The position numbers and the translations under genes were made by a program. Shown one piece after another: positions 42,149 through 55,149 of a stretch of DNA of 64,000 nt. The stretch lies in contig JAVLUZ010000019.1 of assembly GCA_036768485.1 (NCBI GenBank), forward strand, positions 464,889 to 528,888, read 5' to 3'. Every line of letters starts with the position of its first letter. Position 1 is the stretch's first letter. Below the pieces are notes generated by a model that was given only the letters and a program-made list of their open reading frames with translations, was not told the origin of the DNA and did not search any database. The stretch comes from Mermis nigrescens. Taxonomy: Eukaryota; Nematoda; Enoplea; Mermithida; Mermithidae.

Positions 42149-43114
42149 TGTGGCCCTTGACCGCACAGTCTTTGGCTGATGTGGATCGTCCACCCGCACC
42201 TCGATTTATCAGCAAATTGAGTGTGTTTAACCGATTGTTTTATCCCAATCAATATTTTGTGCGCATACGTTTCTTTATTACAACGGGAATGATGTTGTAC
42301 GAAGTGCCGTTAGAGTATTTGGTGGTGCACCCGCACCTTGATGCACCAACTGAAGTGTCTGATGGTGTTGCTCATCAGGTTCGCCCGGAGTTATATCCAC
42401 ACAGGATGTCTCCAGCGCCAGATCACATGGCACCCATCTTAATATTGGCACGCCAGATGGTCGATATTTTCGATACTTTCCGAGAATTTCAAGCATTATA
42501 TGATTTGGAGTATCGACACATGACGGTCTTTTCTTCCATAGACGCCATGCGCGCTACAGCGCTTTTGGAATTCCTGGACAGGAAGTTCCACTTCTTTGCG
42601 TACGCCTACGGAAATCCCGGAATACACACCTGGGCGTGGGGGTTGCGGGGGGTATGCACCCCCCCAGAAACCAAAATACCCCCCCCAGAAATCAAAATAC
42701 CCCCCCAGAATTCAATTTTTGAAAATTTTTTTCGTTTTTTTCGCAATTTTTTGATGCCAATGGATAGTGCTTGATGAGAAACGTCGAAAAATGGTGTTTT
42801 TATCGCCATACCACCATTTTTAAGGCCATTTTTCGACCTTCAAAAAAATCTTGCACCCCCCCCCCAGAATTTTCTTGCTGCCCACGTATGCCGGAATAGG
42901 CTGGCGCATGGTGGAGCAGTTACGTCGCATGTTGGCAGTAGCGTTCCTTGGCGAATCTTATACTCCTTCGCCAAGTGAGGCTTTTCCGGAATTCCCGGAT
43001 TTAACAGCACGAATTGAAAGTCCTCATGTTTTACATAACATGTTTCGGCAAATTCGGCTGGCAACTGATCCGCCGCTCGAAGTTCCGGCTCAGTTCGATC
43101 GTTTTAGAGGTTGA
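42145..43114 (+). pseudogene. Gypsy ORF4: unknown protein, split by a MITE
   Basis: The frame opens in the -1 phase exactly at the ORF3 stop (ctgattagtg). It has no early AUG, so it may be a fused extension of ORF3 by -1 shift or reinitiation. About 159 residues (FISKLSVFNRLFYPNQYFVRIRFF is its start region; later ALLEFLDRKFHFFAYAYGN) precede the MITE at 42625. The same frame resumes after the duplicated 8-mer at 42899 (GWRMVEQLRRMLAV) and stops at TGA 43112-43114. The MITE adds foreign codons and frame loss in this copy. I do not recognise a domain. Confidence 0.5.
42625..42890 (+). mobile_element. hAT MITE, family A, inserted in Gypsy ORF4
   Basis: 266 bp. Starts CACACCTGGGCGTGG, ends GCTGCCCACGTATG, and is flanked by a perfect 8-bp duplication CCGGAATA (42617-42624, 42891-42898). 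ORF4 sequence on both sides is in the same original frame, so the insertion point and target duplication can be read directly. This is the clearest family A copy. Confidence 0.93.
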
Positions 43115-44285
43115 CAAAAATTGGTCTTTTTCTTAAAGCATCGAATTCAAGGCGAATTAGAAAAAATTCGTAGACAAAGGCAACAGGCATCCTTGCAGGA
43201 CCCTAGCGGATCCGTAGCGAGCCTTGAATTGCTAGAAGTCGACCTTTCCTTGGAAGCACAAATCGAAATGCGTAGAACTCGCATGACGATCGAGAAACGC
43301 TGATCGTGAGAATTTGGCTACGGAAATGCCACGGCGTGTGACGAAATTACGCGCCGCCGGTTCTCTTACTGAAGCTTCCGAGGTTCGTCATATGCCAGAA
43401 GACAAACATAAGGCGAAATTGAATAGATTTTATGACACCAAGTCAGAGCACGCTTTGCGTCGACTGAAAAACTTGGAAAAGCAACGAGTCAGAAGACTCG
43501 TTCAAGCTGAAGTTGCAGCTAAATTAAAAGCGCGTTTAGGCCCAAAGGGATCGAGGCGGCAAGAACCGCAATCATCCCGGCAACGCTATGCTGCAACGCA
43601 TCACCGTTCACAATCGCAAGCACAACAGCAAACGCAAGTAAAACCGCATATACAGCAATACACAAGACCGCAAACCCAACCGCGGCAACAACAGCATTTT
43701 ACGGAATCGCGTGAGCGTTCCGAGGCGTATTCACAGGCCGATGCTGGTCATCTGTCGCGCTCGCGACAGCAGCAGCCTTACGAATATCGCCGCCAACCAC
43801 AGTCGAACCGCGGAACTCATCAGGACCGGTCACAATCCCGTCAACGGCAGCAATGGGATCAATCGTATCGCTCTCCGTTGGAACAAAGCCAACCAGCCAC
43901 CGGGGATTATCAGCCACAACCTCGACCGGGTCCACTTTTGCCGAAACCGTGGCCTGTTAATCAACAACAACAGCGTCCACGCGAACCTTCTCGCCAACGA
44001 ACTTACGGTTTTACGCCGGAGCAATTATTTACTCCGACGCCACCCATACCGCGTCGTTATGCTGACGACTACGAGGACGATGACGATTTTGAGGACGACG
44101 ATCGACCCGTCGATCCACACCAACGCTTACGCCAACATATGTACGGGCGTAGGCAATCGCCATATCAATATCGTGAGCGTTCGAATACGCGTCGCGAACC
44201 GGAATCCGATCAGGAATATTTTCAACGACAACGACGTCGCGGAAAATCGTATGGCTCGAAGGCCAATTACCGCGATCAATATTAA
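43115..44285 (+). pseudogene. Gypsy ORF5: basic, glutamine/arginine-rich protein, frame broken
   Basis: 43115-43303 continues the ORF4 frame after one TGA and encodes a charged helical stretch (ELEKIRRQRQQ). It stops at TGA 43301-43303. One phase over, 43314-44285 encodes about 323 residues: a Lys/Arg-rich coiled region (RRLKNLEKQRVRRLVQAEVAAKLK), then a long Q/R/S/P-rich low-complexity region with many Arg-Gln and Ser-Arg pairs, and an acidic patch (DDYEDDDDFEDDD) near the end. The composition suggests an RNA-binding, disordered protein; this is inferred. Originally it may have been one frame with ORF4. No known family is recognised. Confidence 0.5.
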
Positions 44286-45080
<795 letters not shown>

Positions 45081-45081
45081 C

Positions 45082-45090
45082 GTGGGGGAG
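45082..45090 (+). other. Polypurine tract of the Gypsy element
   Basis: GTGGGGGAG immediately precedes the 3' LTR and would prime plus-strand DNA synthesis, as in other LTR elements. Confidence 0.7.
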
Positions 45091-46150
45091 TGTAACTGCG
45101 AGAGTTACACGGTAGGCGAACCTGCCTTAGCAGTTCGCGATAGCCATTACATAGCCAATACTAGTAGCTGTCTATGACGGTGCACTGTGGGCTATGCCTT
45201 CGGTCTTCCCATTATTTCCCCAAATTTTCAACAATAAAAAACAATTAGATACTTGTCCGGTATCGTAGAGTTAAGTGTATGATAATAGTAATTGTTTAAT
45301 GCATACCGCTTACGTGAATCGAGAACATTCGATCTGAGATAAAAGTCATTTCACTATTATGTTTAATTGATCGTTGTTTTTATTGTACTGTAATGGTCCT
45401 TGAGGCCAGTGTACTGAACGTTGTGTTGGAGTCTGGCGTTTTTTGGCGTTTTCGTTTTGCCAGTCGTACGTGTACATATTCCGTACGTTTACGTTTTTCT
45501 TTTTGCTTGTTTCCCGGCTATAGGCCGTGTGTTCTTCGTCGAATAAAAATATAGAAAACCAACCCAGTGGTTTTGGTTATACCGAGGGTTAGGTCGGCCA
45601 CCATCCCTTCGTCGAGGATTTCCACCCGTTTAGTGGACTGATAGGTAAATTCCGTATGATAGTTTATTTTATTCGAAAATCATATTTTATTTCTCAAGCC
45701 AAAAATTGATCAAAAATATTATTTAATCTTTAGGGATGATTGATCAGCATAGAGCTCGTTGTTGTTGTTTTCATTGTTCAGCGTGCTACACAAATTAGGA
45801 ACCAAAAACATTTCTGATCAGGTACTGATTGAAAACAAGTTAAATTACAACTTGAGCTTGAGATAGGTCAACTGACCTCCGCGGCAAATTCCGAGACTAG
45901 GTAGGTAGCCTTAGGTCTTAGGGCGTAGCTGCTGAGATCACCCGACGAAAAGCAGCCAGCAATATTAGGGCTGAGGGGATCGAAGCCGTAAGGTCTGTAA
46001 GGGTCCAAAGATCGAAAGCCATCCAGAGCCGCGCGATCGGGGCCAGCACTAAGCGCAGACTTAAGTACCTACGTACCTAGGTAAATCTCGAAGGCAAATG
46101 TATCCGCCCTGTGCCGATTCTCAGTAGGCATAGACGGCTCTACATTTACA
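45091..46150 (+). repeat. 3' LTR of the Gypsy element
   Basis: 1,060 bp, same length as the 5' LTR and with no difference found on reading. It is followed by the target duplication GTAA (46151-46154). Confidence 0.95.
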
Positions 46151-46154
46151 GTAA

Positions 46155-46604
46155 GATGTGATGCGCCGCATTTCAAACAGCGCCTATTAAACACCAATAA
46201 GGAGAGTATAACTAGGTAGCGTATTAGAGTCTCACAAAACTGGGCAGACCCGAAGGGTCGCCACTAATCAGTGTTCAGTCGCGTTTGCGAGCTGAACCAG
46301 TGCTCAAACAATAACGAGATTGGCTGAGTTTTATGCCCACCGGAAGCATAAACTCACGGGTGAACGAACACCCGACTGCAGCGCCGCTGAAAAGGCGGCG
46401 CGCAATACCGATCGAATGCAACACCAAGAGGAGCAACAGATGGGCTCTATCGAATGGTGCATAATTGCTTGGTGAGCGTGGTAGGCATACCGCTATAGCC
46501 CGTCTTAGCTCGTCATCGGCTTTAATGCGTGTTGGAGTATTACCCTCCTGTCATAGGCGTTTGAACCGGAGTTCAAAAGGCGTGTAACTACTGACAGCAG
46601 TTAC
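46155..46604. other. Hairpin-rich unidentified sequence
   Basis: Unlike its surroundings this stretch is GC-balanced and full of short stems: gttcagtcgcgtttgcgagctgaac, gagttttatgc/gcataaactc, cgggtg/cacccg, gcgccgc/gcggcgc. It ends with TGTAACTACTGACAGCAGTTACA (46583-46605). That last hairpin resembles the start of the Gypsy LTR read from the other strand, so the stretch could be a solo LTR of a related element. No matching target duplication proves this. No tRNA or rRNA was recognised. Confidence 0.35.
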
Positions 46605-47726
46605 ACTAGCAAAGAAACATGCTCCAATGGAAAAAAAGGTATAACGGGGGCGCCGCCTCCCACCGTTACGTGAGCAAAATTTTACCCGCACCGGTTTCCC
46701 GGATCTTCCGCTCTGATTCGCGTGTGTCGACTACTCGGGCTCTTGCTCACAACTGCGCAAGGTATTGAATAATATTGAGAAACAATGAAACATCAACGTC
46801 ACGGGTTAAACTTCAAAGAAGGCATTTCTAGCCGTGTAGTAGCACTCCTGCTACACTCCTTCCCCTCTAGGAGAAAGCTTAAGCGCAGACAACTCCAGAG
46901 AACGAACTCTGAGACCTCCAATATGTAATGGGGGCGCCGCCTCCCACCGTTACGTTAGCAAAATTTTACCCGCACCGGTTTCCCGGATCTCCGCTCTGAT
47001 TTGCGTGTGTAGTACTAATCGACTACTCGGGCTCTTGCTCACAACTGCGCAAAGTATTGAATAATATTGAGAAACAATGAAACATCAACGTCACGGGTTA
47101 AACTTCAAAGTAGGCATTTCTAGCCGTGTAGTAGCACTCCTGCTACAAAGGTAAATATACTTGAATTTCTTCATCATAAAGAATGTAAAAGGAGGGAACT
47201 AGGGAAAATTCCCTATATGCGCAGAAGCCATAGGAACGAAATATATTCTGCGGACTGTGAAAAATGAGGGTGTAGTCACAAAACGTTCTCAAGTGTTTCG
47301 CAAAAAGAGCATTGAAGACGCTTCCATGACTAGTAATTAATCAATGTGTTATTTATTTAATGAGATCTTGACCCTCCACAATGCTCTGGCGTAAAAGATA
47401 ATAGTGTAAATTTTACACCTACATGGCCAACTCAATAGTCTGCATGAAAAGCACAAAAAATTTCTTTAAATCTTTCAAAATAAAGTAATCAAAATACTCG
47501 CCATCGTAATCGAAATTACAACGGAAAATCTGCAGAAACGCGCATAGGCCGCAGAATATACTTCGATTTTTGCGTTGTTTAGGGGAAGTCTAAGTGTTTA
47601 GCATATTCCTTTGGCTTCTGCGCATATAGGGAAATTTTCCTTAGTCCCCTCCTATTACATCCTTAACGATGAAGAAATTCAAGTATGTTTACCTTTTTTG
47701 TTCCATCGAAGCATTTCTTTGCTAGT
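46605..47726. mobile_element. Fold-back element carrying a TRIM-like insertion
   Basis: The outer arms are inverted repeats. ACTAGCAAAGAAACATGC at 46605 matches the reverse complement of 47709-47726 (gcatttctttgctagt end). Further inside, 'acttgaatttcttcatc' (47158) and 'ctatatgcgcagaagcca' (47213) match the reverse complement of 47625-47690. Without the TRIM-like insertion the element is about 610 bp. No flanking duplication was recognised. Confidence 0.65.
46640..47147 (-). mobile_element. Second TRIM-like mini LTR element
   Basis: Two direct repeats (46640-46855, 216 bp; 46924-47147, 224 bp) flank a 68-bp interior. The 4-bp target duplication is AAGG (46636-46639, 47148-47151). The ends are T(A/G)TAA...CTACA. 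On the minus strand the interior begins TATTGGAGGTCTCAGAG (primer-site TGG three bases in) and ends with purine-rich GAGGGGAAGGAG against the next LTR. The LTRs differ by substitutions and a 9-bp insertion (near 46996), so it is older than the Gypsy insertion. There are no genes inside. Confidence 0.8.
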
Positions 47727-47799
47727 TCCCATCTTTTATTTAATATTTTAGGCCGTATATCCATAGGTGGGCAGCGCCGAAATTCTGGAGGGTGTAAGT

Positions 47800-49075
47800 A
47801 GCTGAAAAAATTTCTTTTTTAGTCTCGAACCCTTTACACTAAAATGATCACAAATCGAGAAATATTGCATTAGAAGAGAAAACAAATTTAGCTTTTGAGA
47901 TATTATAGCGTTCTACATTATAAAAGCAATTGGAATGCACAGAAACCAAAATTGACTTAGATTAGCTTCAGGACACGAAAACAGTAAAAAACTCCGTATA
48001 ATTTGCACTTTTGTGCAACAACCATTGAGTTTAAAGAAATTTTAATGTCACATTCTTAATCTACAACTCGGGGGCAACATTTTCAAAACTGAAATCGGCC
48101 CTCCGCAGATTGTTTGATACCCAACGCTCTGGGCGGAAAAGTGCTTCTCGGTGTAAACTTTACACTTGTGCAAATAACGCAATATTGGGTGTATAGAAAC
48201 AAAATAAACCAGGATCTGTAACACTGAGCTCAGGGCACATTTTAGGCATAATTAACATGTTCCGCCAACTTAGCGGAGTAGCTAAAGAAATTTCGTTTTT
48301 CGTCCCGAACAATTTACACTAAAACGATCACAGTTCAAGAAATATTGCATTAAAAGAGAAACAAAATTAGTCTTTGAGATATTTTAACCCTCTACATTAT
48401 AAAACCAATTGGACTGCACAGAAACCAAAATTAAGTTAGTTAAGCTGAAAACACGCAAGGAGTAATAAATCCGTATACTTTACACTTTTGCGCAACAACC
48501 ATTGAGTGTAAAGAAATTTTAATATCACATTCGTAATCTACAACTCGGGAGCAACATTTAAAAAAATAAAATTGGCCCTCCGCAAATTGTTTGATACTCA
48601 ATGCTCTGGGCGGAAAAGTGCCTCTCAGTGTAAACTTTACACTTGTGCTAATAACGCAATATTGGGTGTATAGAAACAAAATAAACTAGGATCTGTACCG
48701 CTAAGGTCAGGATACATTTTAAGCATACTTGGCATGTCCCGTCTACTTAGCGGAGTAGCTTGAGAAATTTCGTTTTTCGTCTTGAACCTTTTACACTAAA
48801 ACGATCACAGATCAGGAAATATTGCGTCAAAAGAGAACAAAATTGATCTTTGAGATATTGTAATTGTAACCCTCTACATTCTAAAACCAATTGGATTGCA
48901 CAGAAACCAAAATTGAGTTAGATAAGCTGAAAACACGCAAGGAGCAAAATATCCGTATACTTTACATTTTTGTGCAACAACCATTGAGTGTAAAGAAAGT
49001 TTAAGTCCAGCTTCGTAATCTACAGCTCGGGGGCAACATTTTTAAAAGAATTGGCCCTCCGCAAATTATCTTATT
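47800..49075. repeat. Tandem repeat, period about 480 bp, about 2.7 copies
   Basis: Units start near 47800, 48285 and 48765. Landmarks repeat in each: 'ttacactaaaa(t/c)gatcaca' (47834, 48314, 48791), 'aaccaaaattga(c/g)ttag', 'caacaaccattgagt', 'ggccctccgca'. The palindromic GTGTAAACTTTACAC appears in the first two (about 48154 and 48630). The third unit breaks off near 49070. Identity between units looks high but is not perfect. No protein is encoded. Confidence 0.8.
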
Positions 49076-49812
49076 TTTGGTTTACACGTCACACACTCAT
49101 TGCTAAATCGGCATTGAGTCTAAACAAAAGAAAAAATGGTACATCGAATTTTTCAATTATCTATCGTTTAAGCCGCTTCTCCCAGCTGTGTACCGTTGTT
49201 GCTGTGAGCGGGGACACAAAATTCGCACTGGCTGTGATAAACATATAAGAAAAAAGGTGGCCAAGTATGTTATAGAGTAGCGCTATCGCGCTACCTATGG
49301 TGCAACCAACCGCCACGAGCATAATTGGAGAAGCCATTTGCGCAGTGAAAAGCTTATACGCTTATACGACTTTTGCAAAAATAGGCCGTTTGGAATGGAA
49401 CAGACTTTAGCAATATAAATATGTCCGCTGCTCCACGCTAAATGTGTAGGCACTACAATATTACAAAAAAGTTAAATTTTCATTAGGTATACACTTGTTT
49501 GCTACGAAAGCGCATAAGAACGAGCAGTGAATTAGCGATGGGCGCATTTTTTTGTCTAATATTTAACGAAATTTTTTGTGCACGGAAGTCAATTTTCGGC
49601 GTTCCTAGCGAGTGGCTACAAAAGTTGTTTCCCTGCAGCCTGGCAGCAATACAATTGTGTAAAAGTAAAACTTAACATGCTTATCAGTTGTTTTGCACAG
49701 TATCGTGATATTTTAACCGTGATCCACGAGGTTTCATTAAATAGGCGATAGTTTCACAAGAGCGCTTGTACGATGGAGTAGCTGCATCATCAAGTGGGTC
49801 GTCGTCCGAATA
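49076..49812. other. Non-coding spacer
   Basis: No gene is supported. 49387-49447 resembles the sequence around 30210-30300 upstream of the Gypsy element. The small open frame near 49051-49248 has no recognisable similarity. Confidence 0.4.
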
Positions 49813-51092
<1,280 letters not shown>

Positions 51093-51094
51093 TA

Positions 51095-51470
51095 CGTACG
51101 AAATAGAAGCATTTTATTTCTGTTTGTGCTGGTAGGCGAGTATTTTTTAGTAATGCACGATTACTTAAAAATCCATATAAAGATTAAGTAGATAATTGAA
51201 TATTTAGTCTTCTATACGTCCTTTTTTCGTAATTCTCTATGTAAGATACGAAAATGGCTAAACGCGACACCCATAAGCCATATTTTGAAAATTGAAAAGC
51301 TGCACAATATCCTCTACATTGAAGCATTTTTGTATGTGTAATTCCACATCCCTTTTGTAGCTCGTGGGTGAATCGGAATAGTTGGTAAAAAATGGCATTT
51401 GAAACGGAAAAAGACTGTAGTCAATTGAAAGAAAAGGTATGTAGGTATGTACCTATGTCACAGTTCTCAT
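51095..51470. other. Non-coding spacer
   Basis: No gene or repeat end was recognised between the TA-flanked element and the next MITE. Confidence 0.35.
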
Positions 51471-51735
51471 CACACCTGGGCGTGGAGGGTTTGGGGATAT
51501 GCACCCCCGAGAAACCAAAATACCCACCCCTAGAAATTTATATACTCCCCCAGAATTCAATTTTTAAAATTTTTTTCCCGTTTTTTCGCAATTTTTTGAT
51601 GCAAATAGATTGTGCTCAACGAGAAACGTCGAAAAATTGTGTTTTTACGCCACACCACCACTTTTAAGGCCATTTTTTGACCTTTGAAAAATCTTGCACA
51701 CCCCCCCCCCAGAATTTTCTTGCTGCCCACGTATG
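51471..51735 (+). mobile_element. hAT MITE, family A, with perfect 8-bp duplication
   Basis: 265 bp, CACACCTGGGCGTGG to GCTGCCCACGTATG, with the flanking duplication GTTCTCAT (51463-51470, 51736-51743). Almost the same sequence as the 42625 copy, indicating a recently active family. Confidence 0.92.
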
Positions 51736-51743
51736 GTTCTCAT

Positions 51744-52589
51744 CATTCGACAGTTCAGGTGAATTGAGTTGAGAAGGCGACGCACTCATCCCAGCAGCCC
51801 CTTTTCCCGCTGGCTTGTAGAAGCGATGAAGGATCATATTTTACTCATTCTACCTACTCATCATTAGCATAATTATTTTAATGCTAGAATTGAAATAAGC
51901 AAACATAGGACATTGCTCTGAAAATAATATTTATGTACATAATACCAGGGAAAACATTACCAAGGAAAACATGATTCTACAACTGCTTCAACAAAATTTT
52001 GAGCTTTACGACGTTTGTCAGCAAATGGTATATATGATATATTATATATTGAAAATAAAAATATAAAAGTACAAATATAAACAGTCCAGAAGACAATTAA
52101 TTGTCAAAATTGATTTTCTTTTTTCGCGAATTTTTTTACGCCAAATGGAATGAGGATGTCGAAAAATGATGTTCTTTTGCCCATCATCAGTAATTCAGCA
52201 CTTTTTTACCTTGGAAAATTTTTCGAACCCTAGAATTCAGGCGTCGCCCTGTTTAGTTACAAATTTCTGCCACAAAGAAGAAAAGAAGAGTCATTTTTCT
52301 ACCGATGCTTGCATGTGCAGTGGCGGATCTATAGGGTTTTCCTAAGAGGGGTGCGGTACTTTTCTAAAAAGATTTGAAAATAGATCCCAAAATTTGCCCT
52401 TCGAGCGCTAATTTACCCTTCGGCGTTTTACATTGTCTACTTATATCTAAAATTGCTTTTGAAGCAACATTGTTTTTAAAAAATTTTGGAATTTTCGAGA
52501 ATTTGGTGTGAAAAAATAATTAAATTTCTTTGACTTTAGCGAAGCGCCGGAAAATTTTAATAAAAAAGCAGGCGGAAGGACGTTTAAAG
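51744..52589. other. Non-coding spacer with a hAT end
   Basis: No gene. CAGTGGCGGATC at 52318 resembles one terminus of MITE family B, without a visible partner. Another hairpin-motif fragment (gcgaagcgccggaaaatttt) lies near 52538. Confidence 0.4.
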
Positions 52590-52610
52590 CCCGGTTCAGA
52601 AAAGTAAAAG

Positions 52611-52795
52611 TCGGCGATATCGCCGATTTTACCGATTCAGTCGGGAAAGTCGTCGATATCGCCGACAAAATCGGGAAAGTAGGCGATATCGCCGACGAAA
52701 GTCGGGAAAGTCGGCGATATCGCCGACTGAAAATCGGGAAAATCGTAAGAATCGGGGATATCGCCGACCAAAATCGGGAAAGTCGGCAATAGGTA
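52611..52795. repeat. GGCGATATCGCC palindrome array, left
   Basis: About five units of roughly 33-36 bp: 'gtcggcgatatcgccgac' joined by 'aaaatcgggaaa'. Each unit centres on a 12-bp perfect palindrome with a GATATC core. Confidence 0.8.
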
Positions 52796-53113
52796 CATAC
52801 ATAATTTTTAACGCGTACCCTTTGTTTTTAGCCCAAAAAGGGACTCCAGAAAAAATTTTTGCTTTCCACCTCTCCCCAGAAATTTTTTACTGTGCATGTC
52901 TGCGGCCAAGTCAGAAATTTTCTGGGGAAAAAGTAAGGCAGAAATAGGGACAAAAGGTGATAAAAATCGCAATTATTTCACATGTGTCTGAGTTTCGTTC
53001 TTTATCATGAATTGTGCTGGAATTGGCGCTAATTTAACTTTTCGAACACTTTTTCAGTCGTTTTTGGCCCTAAAAACCGAAAAAATTTCGACCTTGTGTT
53101 ACCGGCTGACCTC

Positions 53114-53380
53114 CATAGGTGGGCAGCACCAAAATTCTGGGGGTGGAAAAATTTCTGGAGGGGTGAAAAAATTTTTAAAGGTCAAAAAATGGTCTTAAAA
53201 GTGGTCGTATGGCGAAAAAACACCATTTTTCGACGTTTCTCATCGAGCACTATCCAATGGCATCAAAAAATTGCTAAAAAAGCAAAAAAAATTTTTCTGG
53301 GGGTATTTTGATTTCTGGGGGGGGGTATTTCAACTTCTGGCGGGGTGCATACCCCCAAACTTCCCCCACGCCCATGTGTG
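53114..53380 (-). mobile_element. hAT MITE, family A, with perfect 8-bp duplication
   Basis: 267 bp in reverse orientation, CATAGGTGGGCAGC to GCCCATGTGTG. The flanking duplication CTGACCTC is exact (53106-53113, 53381-53388). Confidence 0.92.
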
Positions 53381-53443
53381 CTGACCTCCCCCAAGATTGA
53401 CCATGCTGTGCATCTATGGTCTGGAGGTCTGGAGGCTCTGAGC

Positions 53444-53702
53444 CACACGTGGGCGTGAGGGGTTTGGGGGTATGCACCCCCCCCCAGAAGGCAAAATACA
53501 CAACATGAAAACCAGAATACCTCCCAGAAATCGATTTTCGAATTTGTTTAGCATTTTTCGCGATTTTAGATGCCAATGGATAGCGCTCGATGAGAAATAT
53601 CGAAAAATGGTGCTTTTTCGCCCTACCGCCATTCTTAAGACCATTTTTTGACCTTTTAAAAATTTTTACACTTCCCCAGAATTTTCTTGCTGCCCACGTA
53701 TG
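53444..53702 (+). mobile_element. hAT MITE, family A, 7/8 duplication
   Basis: 259 bp, CACACGTGGGCGTGAGG to GCTGCCCACGTATG. The flanks ctctgagc and ctctgggc differ at one base. It lies only 55 bp from the previous copy and in the opposite orientation. Confidence 0.88.
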
Positions 53703-53889
53703 CTCTGGGCCCCCAGAATCTGAAAGTCCCCTAAAAATCAATTGACCTCGGAATTCAATGTTTAATGCGATTTTTGGCATTTTGGCCGAAAAGCTACGTG
53801 CTTAAGTGGACAACAGCATACCTAGCGCATTCTTCAATGCACCAAAAATCGGCGATATCATAGAAAAATAGGATAGGTTCCTATTCTTA

Positions 53890-54115
53890 CGATTTTAGTC
53901 GGCGACATCGCCGACTCAAATCGGGAAAGTCGGCGGTATCGCCTATAAAAATCGGGAAAGTCGGCGATATCGCCGACAAAAATCTGGAAAGTCGTAAGAA
54001 TCGTTGATATCGCCGACAAAAATCAGGAAAGTGGGCGATATCGCCGACTAAAAATCGGGAAAATCGGGGCACTTCTGAACCGGGAAAAAGTGTCGGCGAT
54101 ATCGGCGATATCGCC
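53890..54115. repeat. GGCGATATCGCC palindrome array, right
   Basis: About six units of 'aatcgggaaagtcggcgatatcgccgac' type with point variants, ending in the fused 'ggcgatatcggcgatatcgccc'. Same unit as 52611-52795. Confidence 0.8.
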
Positions 54116-54550
54116 CGATTTTTACTTCTGAACCGGGTTTTAGAAGCTTGATTTACTGCTTCATTACTGTATTTGATAGCATTTGACGCGAAAGTCAAAA
54201 AGTTTTGAATTGAAAATTTGTCCGCAGAGTTATAAGCATGCCGGGAGAAGGGGTCTGGCTGGAAGACCGGGTGCCCCTCTCCAAAATTAATTTTTCGGAG
54301 TTTTTCCCTGATTTCGCATTTGTTAATGCTAACGGCTCGATAATATCGGAAAACTTTATTTTTGTGCTCCACCCTTATTTTTCGGCACTTTTTCGCTCTT
54401 TGAAAATTTTTAAACACCAAAATTTAGTTGATGCACGTGTATAGTGGTGTAAATCGGGTTTACTAGAACCCCAGTCCGAAAAATCCCCTCAGGCCGTAGA
54501 CGAATGAAACCTTTTGCACTTTTTTGCCCATCTATGCATATAGTGATAAG

Positions 54551-54778
54551 CAAACGTGGGCGTGGGTGGATTTGGGGCTTCTCATCCCCCAGAAGGCCGA
54601 CCCCAGTCCAGAATTCAATTTTTGAGTTTTTTTATTTTTTTGCAATTTTTTGATGCCAATATGATAGTGCTCGATGAGAAACGTTGAAAAATGCTGTTTT
54701 TTCGCCATGCCACCATTTTCAAGACTATTTTTTAACCTATTAAAAAATCTCGCTCCCAGAATTTGCTGCCCACCTATG
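54551..54778 (+). mobile_element. hAT MITE, family A, shorter diverged copy
   Basis: 228 bp, CAAACGTGGGCGTGGG to GCTGCCCACCTATG. The flanks gtgataag (54543-54550) and atgataag (54779-54786) match at 7 of 8. Confidence 0.85.
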
Positions 54779-54932
54779 ATGATAAGCATTCCACTAGAAT
54801 AGATCGCATTTCATGACTATAGACGTTTGACCTCATACATATACAGTGCTCGCGAATGGCCAAGCTTGAATTTTTTTATACAAATACCTTTTGCCGAAGA
54901 TTTTGTTTTTTGCAATACGCTGATGCTGATTT

Positions 54933-55141
54933 CAGGCACGTAGTTGTGGGGGATAGGGGGGACTTGTCCCCCAAAATTTTGATAGTACGAGTATTTTTCG
55001 CAAGGGTCCCTCCAAAAAATATTGAGAAATCCTTGGAACTTGTTTAAAAGACCACTAGAATAGATTTTAGCATGCTTTTGAGCTAATAGGCCAAAAATTT
55101 TCAGGCATTTGCACCGACTTTAAAGGCCAGCTACGTGCCTG
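54933..55141. mobile_element. hAT-like MITE, family D, copy 1
   Basis: 209 bp, CAGGCACGTAGTTGTGGGGG to CCAGCTACGTGCCTG: terminal inverted repeats of about 14 bp. The flanks gctgattt and actaattt match at 6 of 8. Confidence 0.7.
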
Positions 55142-55149
55142 ACTAATTT

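Larger units (their letters stand above)
52591..54130. mobile_element. Candidate element with palindromic arrays at both ends
   Basis: The left end CCCGGTTCAGAAAAGTAAAA (about 52591) and right end TTTTACTTCTGAACCGGG (about 54114-54130) are inverted repeats. Each is followed inward by an array of the GGCGATATCGCC palindrome. Two family A MITEs (53114-53380, 53444-53702) are nested inside. No coding region or sure target duplication was found. Confidence 0.55.

Noticed and set aside
47800..49075. CRISPR-like array
   Set aside because: Units are about 480 bp, similar over the whole length and lack short repeat-spacer structure; the DNA is eukaryotic.
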